From positions 62,001 through 126,000 of the forward strand of contig CAZKEF010000005.1 in NCBI GenBank assembly GCA_964551735.1: DNA of 64,000 nucleotides. The letters are read 5' to 3'. Each line of letters starts with the position of its first letter. Positions within the stretch are counted from its first letter, which is position 1. The notes below the pieces were generated by a model. The model ran no database searches. It was not told where the DNA came from and saw only the letters and a program-made list of their open reading frames with translations. This stretch comes from DAOUAT01 sp964551735 (lineage in GTDB: Bacteria; Chloroflexota; Anaerolineae; CG2-30-64-16). The position numbers were made by a program, and so were the translations under genes. This document shows, one piece after another, positions 26,924 to 36,720 of the stretch.

Positions 26924-27861
26924 AAGTCGGGATCATCGGCAGCGGGCAGGTGGGAGCGACGGCCGCGTATGCCATGGTGATGGGCGGCGTGGGCCGCGAG
27001 ATCGTGATGGTGGATGCCAGCCGGGAGCGGGCGCTGGCCCAGGCGGATGACATCTCCCACGCAGTGCCGTTTTCCAACCCACTGGACGTCTACGCCGGGG
27101 ATTACGCTGACCTGGCGGGCAGCCGGGCGGTGGTCATCGCGGCCGGGGTGGGCCGCCAGCCGGGCGAGACGCGGGTGCAACTGCTCCAGCGCAACGCGGC
27201 CATCTTTCAGCAGGTGGTGCCGCAGGTGTTGACCCACGCGGCCGACGCCGTGCTGGTGATCGCCACCAACCCGGTGGACATCATGACCCACATGACGGCC
27301 CGTTTCGCGGCCGAGCACGGTGTGCCGGCCGCGCGGGTCATCGGCTCGGGCACTACGCTGGACACGGCCCGGTTCCGCGCGCTGTTGGCCGACCACCTGG
27401 GGGTGGACGCGCACCACGTCCACGGTTACGTGGTGGGCGAGCACGGCGACTCGCAGGTGCTCACCTGGTCGCTGGTAACGGTCGGCGGGGTGCACGTCAG
27501 CGAGTTCTGCGGCCTGCGCAACATCACCCTGGACGAGGCAGTTAGGGCCGATATTGACCAGCGCGTCCGCTTTGCCGGCCGGACCATCATCGCGGGCAAG
27601 GGCGCGACTTTTTACGGCATCGGCGCCGCGCTGGCCCGCATCGTGGAAGTGATCCTGCACAACCAGCGCGCCATCATGACCGTGTGCACGCCCCTGCCGG
27701 AAGTGGCCGGCGTGCGCGATGTCACCGTGTCGCTGCCGCACCTGGTGGGCGGGGACGGCATCCTGGCCAGTTTACCCATCGCCCTGGACGCAGCGGAAAC
27801 CGCGGCGCTGCAGGCCAGCGCCCGTGGGGTGCGGGAGGCAATAGAAAGCCTGAGCGCGTAA
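26920..27861 (+). CDS. L-lactate/malate dehydrogenase family protein with Arg at the specificity position
   Basis: A 313-aa NAD-dependent dehydrogenase starting MKVGIIGSGQVGATAAYA. The catalytic His lies in VVGEHGDS and the substrate-binding Arg/Asp residues in TNPVDIMT and TLDTARFRALL. The loop closing the active site reads AAGVGRQPGETR. In lactate dehydrogenases the position of this R is usually Gln (Q102) and in malate dehydrogenases Arg, so it may prefer oxaloacetate or another larger substrate. The GETR that follows is lactate-type. ATGA overlap couples it to the flavoprotein gene. Confidence 0.9.
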   Translation: MKVGIIGSGQVGATAAYAMVMGGVGREIVMVDASRERALAQADDISHAVPFSNPLDVYAGDYADLAGSRAVVIAAGVGRQPGETRVQLLQRNAAIFQQVVPQVLTHAADAVLVIATNPVDIMTHMTARFAAEHGVPAARVIGSGTTLDTARFRALLADHLGVDAHHVHGYVVGEHGDSQVLTWSLVTVGGVHVSEFCGLRNITLDEAVRADIDQRVRFAGRTIIAGKGATFYGIGAALARIVEVILHNQRAIMTVCTPLPEVAGVRDVTVSLPHLVGGDGILASLPIALDAAETAALQASARGVREAIESLSA

Positions 27862-27989
27862 TGTATGCTGGGTGAAAGTTCGCTCTCCGCCGGTCTGTTC
27901 CGGAGCAAGGCTTCCCACTGATCGGCAACGTGTGCGCATCCCGGCTGCCTGCAGGTCAGAAAGGGGGTCGTAGACTCCCTGCGAACGGA

Positions 27990-28041
27990 AACTGGCACGC
28001 GGACAGCGCGGACAGGCTCAGATTTTGTCCGCGTCCCAGTT
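27990..28041. terminator. Inverted repeat between convergent genes
   Basis: AACTGGCACGCGGACA (27990-28005) pairs with TGTCCGCGTCCCAGTT (28026-28041) at 15 of 16 positions with a 20-base loop. It is placed between the convergent dehydrogenase and phosphatase genes, so may end both transcripts. It may also be a repeat element. Confidence 0.55.
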
Positions 28042-28067
28042 TTGGGTGAGAGCCCCTATCAGAGGTA

Positions 28068-28745
28068 TCATCGGTCACTGGCAGCCGCATCCCACCACTT
28101 GGACAGGCGCCCATCGGCGCGTGGGGGCTGGTCAACGTAGTGGGAGACATCGTTGAACAACATCAGCCGCGCGCGGACGGGGTCCTTGAAGTCCAATACG
28201 TTCAGGCAAGCGGGGGATTGATCCAGCCGGTCGCGGTAGCCGCGCACGTCGAAGCCAAGCAGGCTGCTTAGGATCAGGCGGATGGTTGCTTTGTGGGAGA
28301 TGACCGCGACGTTCTCCCTAGCGTGGCGCAAGACGATCTCGCGGATCACCGGCAGTGCGCGAGCCATGACGCTGAGGCCGGACTCGCCGCCCTGGGGCGC
28401 AAAGAGGAAGGGGTCTTCCTCCCAGGCCGCATATTCCGCCGCGTATTGCGCCTCGACGTCAGCGCGGCGTAACTGCTCCCACCGGCCGTGATCGATCTCG
28501 CGCAGGCCATCACGGGTGACGGGCGTCAGGTCGAAGGGGTGGCCGATGATGGCGGCGGTTTCCAAGGTGCGCTTGAGAGGGCTGGTGTAGATCGCCTGGA
28601 TTCGGTCATCGGCCAGACGGCGGGCCAGGCACTCGGCCTGATAGCGGCCGGTATCGGAGAGCTCCACGTCGGTTGAGCCGGCAAACCGATCTTCGGCGGT
28701 GAGCACGGTCGCGCCGTGACGGATCAGAAAGAGCCGTGTTGTCAT
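28068..28745 (-). CDS. Histidine phosphatase family protein
   Basis: A 225-aa phosphoglycerate-mutase-like protein starting MTTRLFLIRHGATVL. The catalytic His is in LIRHG, with STDVELSDTGR, YTSPLKRTLETA and the second catalytic His in AVISHKATIRLI. The start at 28745 is chosen because the RHG motif is 9 residues in, as in the family. The upstream frame to 28841 is not needed. The specific substrate cannot be told. Confidence 0.92.
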   Translation of the reverse strand: MTTRLFLIRHGATVLTAEDRFAGSTDVELSDTGRYQAECLARRLADDRIQAIYTSPLKRTLETAAIIGHPFDLTPVTRDGLREIDHGRWEQLRRADVEAQYAAEYAAWEEDPFLFAPQGGESGLSVMARALPVIREIVLRHARENVAVISHKATIRLILSSLLGFDVRGYRDRLDQSPACLNVLDFKDPVRARLMLFNDVSHYVDQPPRADGRLSKWWDAAASDR

Positions 28746-28784
28746 TGGGCTGCCCTCCTTGTGAGATAGCGGATGATGACAACG

Positions 28785-28790
28785 ATTATA
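28785..28790 (-). promoter_or_regulatory. Predicted -10 element for the phosphatase gene
   Basis: The minus strand carries a perfect TATAAT about 40 bases before the start codon. A -35 element is weak (TTCAGC at 17-base spacing). Confidence 0.45.
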
Positions 28791-28906
28791 GCGCAACCCG
28801 GCTTCTGGCTGAAATACGCTTGTTTCAAGGTATGCTTGCATCCGGACAGGATTGCGAAACCGCGGTACATTGTCGGCAGGTTTTCATACGAAGAATGTAA
28901 GGTGCT

Positions 28907-29854
28907 ATGGACGGACAGATCAGCGAAACCATCTCCATCGGCCGGACGGGGCTGCACGTGACCCCCCTTGGCGTCGGCACGTGGCAATGGGGCGACAGCA
29001 TGTTTTGGGGCTACGGCAAGGGTTACGCGGCCGGCGAGATCCGGGCCGCGTTCGACGCCAGCCTGGGCGCCGGCATCACCTTTTTCGACACGGCCGAGGT
29101 CTACGGCCAGGGCAAATCAGAGCGCTTCCTGGGCCAGTTCATCGGTGGGAACGGGGCCCGGCCGGTTGTCGCCACCAAGTTCATGCCGCTGCCGTGGCGG
29201 GTGAGCAAAGGCCAATTTCTGGGAGCGCTGCGCAAGAGCCTTCAGCGGCTCGGCCAGCCTCAGGTAGACCTGTACCAGATCCACTGGCCCTTCCCCCCAC
29301 GGCCGGTGGAATTCTGGGCCGACGCGCTGGCGGATGCGGTGCAGGCCGGGCTGGCGCGCGCGGCGGGCGTGAGCAACTACAACACCGAACAGATGCGCCG
29401 CGCGCACGAGGTGCTGGCCAGGCGGGGCGTGCCGCTGGCCTCCAACCAGGTGGAATACAGCCTGTTGCACCGCGCACCCGAACGGAACGGCTTGTTACAG
29501 ATGTGCCGAGAATTGGGTGTTACGCTCATCGCCTACAGCCCGTTAGCCAAGGGCGCGCTCACCGGCAAGTATACGCCCGACAACCCGCCGCCCGGCTTCC
29601 GCGGCCGGCGTTACCGGGGCGAGTTCCTGACCAAGGTCCAGCCGCTGATCGGCCTGCTGCGAGAGGTCGGCGCGGGGCACGGCGGCAAGACACCGAGCCA
29701 GGTCGCGCTGAACTGGGCCATCTGCAAGGGGGCGATCCCCATCCCCGGCGCTAAGAACGCGCGGCAGGCGCAGGACAACGCGGGCGCGGTGGGCTGGCGA
29801 CTGAGCGAAGCCGAGATCGCGGCACTGGACCAGGCCAGCGCCCCTCTGAGTTGA
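28907..29854 (+). CDS. Aldo/keto reductase
   Basis: A 315-aa NADPH-dependent oxidoreductase of the AKR superfamily. It has a clear Asp/Tyr catalytic region (FFDTAEVYGQGKSE), KLP-type start MPLPWRV..., IHWPFP and GVSNYN motifs, and the NADP-binding C-terminus IPIPGAKNARQAQDN. It is followed after 10 bases by the ten-helix membrane protein. Its substrate is unknown. Confidence 0.92.
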   Translation: MDGQISETISIGRTGLHVTPLGVGTWQWGDSMFWGYGKGYAAGEIRAAFDASLGAGITFFDTAEVYGQGKSERFLGQFIGGNGARPVVATKFMPLPWRVSKGQFLGALRKSLQRLGQPQVDLYQIHWPFPPRPVEFWADALADAVQAGLARAAGVSNYNTEQMRRAHEVLARRGVPLASNQVEYSLLHRAPERNGLLQMCRELGVTLIAYSPLAKGALTGKYTPDNPPPGFRGRRYRGEFLTKVQPLIGLLREVGAGHGGKTPSQVALNWAICKGAIPIPGAKNARQAQDNAGAVGWRLSEAEIAALDQASAPLS

Positions 29855-29864
29855 AAGGAACAGC

Positions 29865-30908
29865 ATGAGCATACAAACCAAAGCCGGCATCGCAAGCGCC
29901 CCCCGGCGCACCGATGCGATCGCCCTGTGGGCCAGCATCGTTTTGAGCTTCATCTTCACCGGCATCATTTGGCTGGGGGGCCGGTGGCTGGCGGACATCC
30001 CCCACCACCCCGACTACGGGCCATCGTGGTACTACTGGCGGCTGATGGAGACAACCCCCTGGGCGCGCATCACCGCCTGGGGCTTTTACCTGCTGCACCA
30101 GTTCGCAGCCTGGGGCCTGATCTACTACGCCCAAACGCGGGTCCGGAAGTTCACGCCCGGCCTGCAGAAGTTCAACATCATCGCCCTGGCCGGCACGGCC
30201 TTTTTCATCCTGCTCCATTTCGTGCAGACGCACATCTGGTACGGCGCGCTGGCCGAAGACGTGTCCATCTGGAGCTCGCAGGTGTCGGTGATCATCATGC
30301 TGGTGCTGATCCTGGTGATGGAAAACGGGCGCCGGGGCATGTTCTTCGGCAAGAAGGCGCCGATCTCGCGCGACATCGTCGGATTCGTGCGGCGGAACCA
30401 TGGCTACATCTTCGCTTGGGCGGTCGTCTATACGTTCTGGTATCACCCCATGGAGAACACCAGCGGCCATCTGATCGGCTTTCTGTACATGTTCTTCTTG
30501 ATGGTGCAGGGCGCGCTGCTGTACACCCGGGTTCATCTCAACCGCGTCTGGACGACCGCGCTGGAGGTGATGGTGTTGGTGCACGGCACGTTGGTGGCGG
30601 TGATGCAGGGCAACAACCTGTGGCCGATGTTCTTCTTCGGCTTTGCGGGCATCTTTGTGATCACGCAGATGCACGGGCTGGGGCTGCCGAAGTGGGCCAA
30701 ATGGGCGATCCTGGCGGTTTTCATCGCACTCACGCTGCTTGTGTATAACGGTCAGTGGGTGCGTCTAAACGAGATTATTCGCATCCCGCTGATCGAGTAC
30801 CTGGCCGTGTTCGTCTTCGCCGGGCTGATCGGCGGCGGGCTGAGGATCGCGCGGCGATTCAGGGGGCAGGGGTCGGTTGTCAGGGGTCAGACGGCAGGGG
30901 CCAGGTGA
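29865..30908 (+). CDS. Ten-helix His-rich membrane protein of unknown function
   Basis: A 347-aa integral membrane protein with about ten hydrophobic segments (roughly residues 19-41, 67-86, 100-121, 130-150, 174-188, 196-217, 220-240, 243-263, 268-285 and 297-320). Several His residues sit in or next to membrane segments (LLHQFAAW, LLHFVQTHIWY, FWYHPMEN, SGHLIGF, VLVHGTL, TQMHGLG), which could bind heme or a di-iron centre. The last about 15 residues come from a GGGGTCAG-type repeat. It lies between an AKR and the lycopene cyclase, so may modify carotenoids. I do not recognise the family. Confidence 0.75.
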   Translation: MSIQTKAGIASAPRRTDAIALWASIVLSFIFTGIIWLGGRWLADIPHHPDYGPSWYYWRLMETTPWARITAWGFYLLHQFAAWGLIYYAQTRVRKFTPGLQKFNIIALAGTAFFILLHFVQTHIWYGALAEDVSIWSSQVSVIIMLVLILVMENGRRGMFFGKKAPISRDIVGFVRRNHGYIFAWAVVYTFWYHPMENTSGHLIGFLYMFFLMVQGALLYTRVHLNRVWTTALEVMVLVHGTLVAVMQGNNLWPMFFFGFAGIFVITQMHGLGLPKWAKWAILAVFIALTLLVYNGQWVRLNEIIRIPLIEYLAVFVFAGLIGGGLRIARRFRGQGSVVRGQTAGAR

Positions 30909-30910
30909 CG

Positions 30911-31072
30911 ATGGGGCTTTTACAAGACAAAGTGATGGTCATTACGGGCAGCAGTCGGGGCCTGGGATTGGCGGTCGCACAGGCGGCGGCTGCGGAAGGC
31001 GCTAAGGCCATGCCGACCATCATCCGCATGTGGGCCTGCGTCGCCTATCCCAACGGCCCGCACCGTCCGTAG
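30911..31072 (+). pseudogene. Remnant of a short-chain dehydrogenase
   Basis: The frame starts MGLLQDKVMVITGSSRGLGL and continues AVAQAAAAEGAK, the cofactor-binding start of an SDR, and then turns into unrelated sequence with a stop after 53 residues. The middle and C-terminal parts of the family (YxxxK) are missing. It is a truncated leftover between the membrane protein and the cyclase. Confidence 0.75.
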
Positions 31073-31153
31073 ACATGCAGGTGGCCGTTATCCCGGCCGC
31101 GCTGCCGCTGCCCAACCGTCGCGACCCGGCCCTGGGCGAAAAGTGGTGAGAAT

Positions 31154-31951
31154 ATGACCTATTTCGGGTTTCTGTTGCGTTTCATCGGCATTCCTCTGCT
31201 GATCCTGGCCGTGCTCACGTGGCTCGACGCGCAGCGCGGGCGCCGGCTGCCGCCGGGGTTGAGCCAGCTCCCCGGTTGGCTGCTCATCGTTGCCCTGGTC
31301 ATCGCGGCCGTAGTCTGGACGACGCCGTGGGATAATTATCTGGTAGCCACCGGCGTGTGGTATTACGATCCCAACCTGGTGACGGGCGTCGTGTTGGGCT
31401 GGGTCCCCATCGAGGAGTATACCTTCTTCGTGGTGCAGACGGTGCTCACCGGGATGTGGGTGCTGTGGCTGGGCCGCCACACCCGGCCGGCCGCCTGGCC
31501 GATCCCCAAACGGCCCCGGTTCAACCTGATTGCGACCGCCGTGACCGCGGCCATCTGGCTGGCCTCTGTCGTGGTCTTTTTCTCGGGCTGGTTGCCGGGC
31601 ACATACTTCGGCTTGCAGTTCGGCTGGCTGCTGCTGCCGATCATCCCGCAGATGCTTTTAGGCGCGGACGTGCTGTGGCATCAACGCCGCGTGGTGATCC
31701 CTGGCGTGGTTGTGCCGTGGCTCTACCTGTCCGCGGCCGACTTCCTGGCCATCGGTTCCGGCACTTGGACCATTGACCCGGCCCAGTCCACAGGCATCCT
31801 GCTGGGTGGCGTGCTGCCCCTGGAGGAATCCACCTTCTTTCTGCTCACCAACGTCCTGATCGTCTTCGGCCTGGTGCTGTTTTTGGGGACCGATAACGAG
31901 GCGGTGAAGGGATGGGTTGGGAGGATGATGGGAAGGAAGCGAGGGAAATGA
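31154..31951 (+). CDS. Lycopene cyclase domain protein (fused two-domain CrtYcd type)
   Basis: A 265-aa membrane protein made of two similar halves, each with three helices. Each half carries the catalytic-type PxEE motif: PIEEYTFFVVQT in the first half and PLEESTFFLLTN in the second. This is the fused form of the heterodimeric cyclases that close beta or epsilon rings on lycopene. It supplies cyclic carotenoids that the oxygenase in this cluster could cleave. Confidence 0.9.
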   Translation: MTYFGFLLRFIGIPLLILAVLTWLDAQRGRRLPPGLSQLPGWLLIVALVIAAVVWTTPWDNYLVATGVWYYDPNLVTGVVLGWVPIEEYTFFVVQTVLTGMWVLWLGRHTRPAAWPIPKRPRFNLIATAVTAAIWLASVVVFFSGWLPGTYFGLQFGWLLLPIIPQMLLGADVLWHQRRVVIPGVVVPWLYLSAADFLAIGSGTWTIDPAQSTGILLGGVLPLEESTFFLLTNVLIVFGLVLFLGTDNEAVKGWVGRMMGRKRGK

Positions 31952-32127
31952 AGGAAATAACGAAACAGGGGAAATGAGGGGAATCGGTTGTTTGTAGGGG
32001 GTCTGTGACCCCCGTCTTGGCGATAAAAACAGTCTCAAAACCCTTGCGACGCCGGTCTCAGACCGGCTGGAAACAAGACATATACGCAATACGAGACACG
32101 CAATCCGCAATCCAAATCCGAGGTCTC

Positions 32128-33414
32128 ATGCAACGGTCTCGCCTTCTCAACATCTTTCTCGTTGTCTTCATTGATCTGCTCGGCTTCGGGCTGATCTTGC
32201 CGCTGCTGCCGTACTATGCAGGGGAGTACGGGGCTAGCGAGTTCCTGGTCGGCCTGCTGGTGGCGTCGTACGCGGCCGCGCAGTTCATCGGTGCGCCGCT
32301 GCTGGGCCGCCTGTCTGACCGCTATGGCCGCCGCCCTATCCTGGTGCTCAGCATCGGGGGCACGGCGCTGGGCTTCCTGCTGCTGGGACTTGCGGTTCCC
32401 TTTGGCAAGGCGCTTTCGTCGTTCGTGCTGGCCGACCCGACCCCGGATCAGTTGGCCGCATTGCAGAACGGCGCGATCCTGGGCGTGATGTTCATCTCGC
32501 GCATCCTCAGCGGGCTGACGGGCGGCAACATCACCGTGGCCCAGGCGTACATCGCCGATGTCACCGACGCGCAGAACCGCGCCAAGGGGCTGGGGCTGAT
32601 CGGCGCGGCGTTCGGGTTGGGCTTCATCCTGGGCCCGGCCATCGGCGGCGCGTTGAGCACGTGGGGCTACGCGGTGCCGGCCTTCGCCGCGGCCGGCCTG
32701 GCGACTCTCAACCTGCTGGGCGTCATCCGGTTCCTGCCCGAATCGCTCACCGAGGAACGTAAGGCGGAGCTGGCCCGGCAAGCGAAACGCGCGCTGATCA
32801 GCTTCCCGGCCATGATCGAAGAACTGGCCAAGCCGCGCGTTGGCCCGCTGGTCACCATCCGCTTGTTCTACGCCCTGGCCGCCGCGCTGTTCCAGACCAT
32901 GTTCACCCTGTGGGCCAAGGACCGCCTGGGGCTGACCGCGCAGGCCACTGCTTACCTGCTGGCCTATGTGGGTTTGCTGTCCGTCATCGTGCAAGGCGGG
33001 CTGATCGGCCAACTGACCAAACGCTTCAGCGAAGCAAAGCTTATCGCCTGGGCCGCGGTCATCCAGGGCGTCTCGCTGTTGGCATGGGCTTTCACGCCCA
33101 GCGTGCCGGTGCTGCTGGTCGTGATGATCCCCATCGCTTTCTCCACCGGCGTGCTGAACACGGTGATCAACAGCGCCATCACCCGCGCGGTGTCGCCGCA
33201 TGAAGTGGGCGGCGCGTTGGGCATCGCGGGCGCGTTCGAGAGCCTGTCGCGCGTGATCTCCCCCTCTGTCGGTGGGTGGCTGCTGGGGGGCGTCGGCACG
33301 TGGGCGCCCGGCCTGATGGCCGCGATCATCATGGCCGGCGTGACTGCGTTCGCCTGGCAGCGGTTGGTTTTTCACCCAGATCCCGCGCTGGTCACGCCCG
33401 TGCGACCAGGGTGA
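32128..33414 (+). CDS. MFS transporter, tetracycline-resistance/TCR-like family
   Basis: A 428-aa transporter with about 12 helices. The family motif A reads GRLSDRYGRRPIL and motif C-like GFILGPAIGGAL. The start is at 32128 because a hydrophobic first helix (LLNIFLVVFIDLLGFGLIL) follows; the upstream open frame to 32005 lies in repeat sequence. It may export drugs or metabolites; the substrate is unknown. Confidence 0.9.
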   Translation: MQRSRLLNIFLVVFIDLLGFGLILPLLPYYAGEYGASEFLVGLLVASYAAAQFIGAPLLGRLSDRYGRRPILVLSIGGTALGFLLLGLAVPFGKALSSFVLADPTPDQLAALQNGAILGVMFISRILSGLTGGNITVAQAYIADVTDAQNRAKGLGLIGAAFGLGFILGPAIGGALSTWGYAVPAFAAAGLATLNLLGVIRFLPESLTEERKAELARQAKRALISFPAMIEELAKPRVGPLVTIRLFYALAAALFQTMFTLWAKDRLGLTAQATAYLLAYVGLLSVIVQGGLIGQLTKRFSEAKLIAWAAVIQGVSLLAWAFTPSVPVLLVVMIPIAFSTGVLNTVINSAITRAVSPHEVGGALGIAGAFESLSRVISPSVGGWLLGGVGTWAPGLMAAIIMAGVTAFAWQRLVFHPDPALVTPVRPG

Positions 33415-33491
33415 AACGGGAGCGATCTGTGTGACAAAAACGAGGTGCGCTTGCTACGCTGTTTGTGCGCTCGGCGCGAAGGGCAGAGTCG

Positions 33492-33520
33492 CTGCGCAAC
33501 AGGCGGAATCTGTTGCGCAG
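33492..33520. terminator. Hairpin after the MFS gene
   Basis: CTGCGCAACAG and CTGTTGCGCAG form a perfect 11-bp stem with a 7-base loop, about 80 bases after the stop of the MFS gene. No T-run follows, so termination is uncertain. Confidence 0.45.
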
Positions 33521-33578
33521 AGCTGGCCTTTATGATAGGATAGGGCTGAGCAGTGAACTGTATGTCGGAGGATGAAAC

Positions 33579-33668
33579 CATTTCACTGAGGCTGACAGTT
33601 GGGATGAATTGAAGGCGGCGGCCCAGGATGCGGTGCGTTGTCATTTTGCTCATGCGGAGCGCCCCTCC
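33579..33668 (+). pseudogene. Fragment of hicB-type antitoxin
   Basis: Read in one frame the DNA gives HFTEADSWDELKAAAQDAVRCHF followed by AHAERPS, a close match to the middle of HicB-like antitoxins that normally precede HicA. No start is visible and the frame stops matching at about 33668, where a HicA-like sequence begins in another frame. The N- and C-terminal parts are missing. Confidence 0.7.
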
Positions 33669-33670
33669 AT

Positions 33671-33847
33671 ATCACTCGCCAGACCGGAAGCCACATGCGG
33701 CTGACGACGATGATGGGTGGCCAGCATCACATCACTATCCCGGCGCACAACCCTCTCCGCATCCGAACTCTCAACGGCATATTGCGCGATGTGGCAGAAC
33801 ATCTGGCGATATCGCGAGAGGCGCTCCTCTCCTCCCTTTTTGATTGA
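33671..33847 (+). pseudogene. hicA-type toxin fragment, N-terminus missing
   Basis: The frame gives ITRQTGSHMRLTTMMGGQHH followed by ITIPAHNPLRIRTLNG and ending LSREALLSSLFD-like sequence, the C-terminal two-thirds of HicA toxins including the GSH catalytic histidine region. The first about 25 residues of HicA are absent, because the hicB fragment joins directly at 33668-33671. A 69-codon open frame starting at 33638 could express a chimera whose first 11 residues come from shifted hicB DNA. Confidence 0.7.
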
Positions 33848-33878
33848 TTCCTGCAGACATTCAGCAAGGTATCCTCTT

Positions 33879-34631
33879 ATGCGTGTTGCTAAACGAGTCC
33901 TTCTTGTACTGCTGATCGTCCTCCTGTTGGCCGTCGCCGGCTTCACGGCCTGGGCTTACACCCCGCTCGGCCCGATGCCCGAAGCGCTGGCCGCGCTCCA
34001 GTCAGATACGGCCGTGCAGGTGACGACTTCACCGTGGCTGACCTTTGCGCCCGCGAGCGGTCAGCCGGCGACCGGCTTCATCATCTACCCCGGCGGCCGG
34101 GTGGATGCGCGTTCCTACGCGCCGGTCGCGCGGGCGATCGCGGCGGAGGGCTACCTAGCCGTCATCGTCCCCATGCCGTTCAACCTGGCGGTGACCAACG
34201 TCGGCGCGGCCGACAGGGTGATCGCCGCGCACCCTGAGATCGCCCACTGGGCCATCGGCGGGCATTCGCTGGGCGGCGCGATGGCGGCCAACTACGCATA
34301 CACCCGGCCGGACGCCGTGCAGGGGCTGATCCTCTGGGCGGCCTATCCCGCGGGCAACAACAGCCTGGCGGATCGGTCGTTGGCGGTGACCTCGATCTAT
34401 GCGACCGCCGACGGCCTGGCCACGGCCGAGAAGATCGACGCGTCCCGGCCGCTGCTGCCGGCGAGCACCCGCTACGTCGCCATCGCGGGCGGCAACCACG
34501 CCGGGTTCGGCTGGTATGGGCCACAGGGTGGGGACGGGCAGGCGTCCGTTGTGCGTGCAGCGCAGCAGGCGCAGGTGGTGGCCGTGACCGTTGAGGTGCT
34601 GGACGCGTTGGGCAAGCCCGCCGGCGGCTGA
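33879..34631 (+). CDS. Alpha/beta-hydrolase (dienelactone hydrolase-like, membrane-anchored)
   Basis: A 250-aa protein with an N-terminal hydrophobic anchor (VLLVLLIVLLLAVAGFTAWAY) and an extracytoplasmic alpha/beta-hydrolase domain. The nucleophile elbow is GGHSLGGAMA and the His near the end lies in IAGGNHAGFGW, as in family members of unknown substrate. The start at 33879 follows a weak AAGGT. It sits upstream of ettA. Confidence 0.85.
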   Translation: MRVAKRVLLVLLIVLLLAVAGFTAWAYTPLGPMPEALAALQSDTAVQVTTSPWLTFAPASGQPATGFIIYPGGRVDARSYAPVARAIAAEGYLAVIVPMPFNLAVTNVGAADRVIAAHPEIAHWAIGGHSLGGAMAANYAYTRPDAVQGLILWAAYPAGNNSLADRSLAVTSIYATADGLATAEKIDASRPLLPASTRYVAIAGGNHAGFGWYGPQGGDGQASVVRAAQQAQVVAVTVEVLDALGKPAGG

Positions 34632-34693
34632 AGCCGATCGGCTCAGCCGATGGGAACCCGCTTAAGCGGGTTGAGAGACGAAGGTCTTGAATC

Positions 34694-36370
<1,677 letters not shown>

Positions 36371-36600
36371 ACGCAATGCCTGACGCGCGCAGTGACACGT
36401 AACCTCCGGATCGAGGCTGTGCGTAAGCCCCCTTTAGGGTTAGCCGGTTGCTCTCATTGCCAGCACCAGGCCGCCTGATTCCAACCCTGACGAGCCGGAA
36501 CCAAACAGATCGAAACCCCCAAGACGCAAAGGCACTAAGTCTTTTTGCTGATCGCTTGGCATCTTCGTGTCTTGGCGCTGAATTTCCTTGCAAGCTGATG
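36371..36600. other. Non-coding gap after ettA with dispersed repeat
   Basis: No gene is seen. The stretch around 36510-36580 reads CCCAAGACGCAAAGGCACTAAG and GCATCTTCGTGTCTTGGCGC, the complementary halves of a common 'CCAAGACACGAAGACGC' style intergenic repeat. Confidence 0.55.
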
Positions 36601-36605
36601 TGCCG

Positions 36606-36640
36606 AACCCCGACCCCGCACCAGGTCGGGGTTGTTGTTT
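36606..36640 (+). terminator. Rho-independent terminator-like hairpin
   Basis: AACCCCGACC (36606-36615) and GGTCGGGGTT (36624-36633) form a perfect 10-bp stem with an 8-base loop followed by GTTGTTT. It lies just before the promoter at 36661 and closes the EttA region. Confidence 0.7.
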
Positions 36641-36660
36641 GGTAGACTCTGTGCATAGAT

Positions 36661-36689
36661 TTGACAAACATTAGACATCATGTTATAAA
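36661..36689 (+). promoter_or_regulatory. Strong promoter with shared operator-like element
   Basis: TTGACA (36661-36666) and TATAAA (36684-36689) with an exact 17-base spacer precede the hydrolase start by 31 bases. The spacer contains the dyad AACAT...ATGTT. The first 26 bases equal the crtB promoter at 23 positions, so the two are likely controlled together. Confidence 0.8.
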
Positions 36690-36720
36690 TAGACAGTAAT
36701 TTACGTGTGGAGCCAGTAAT

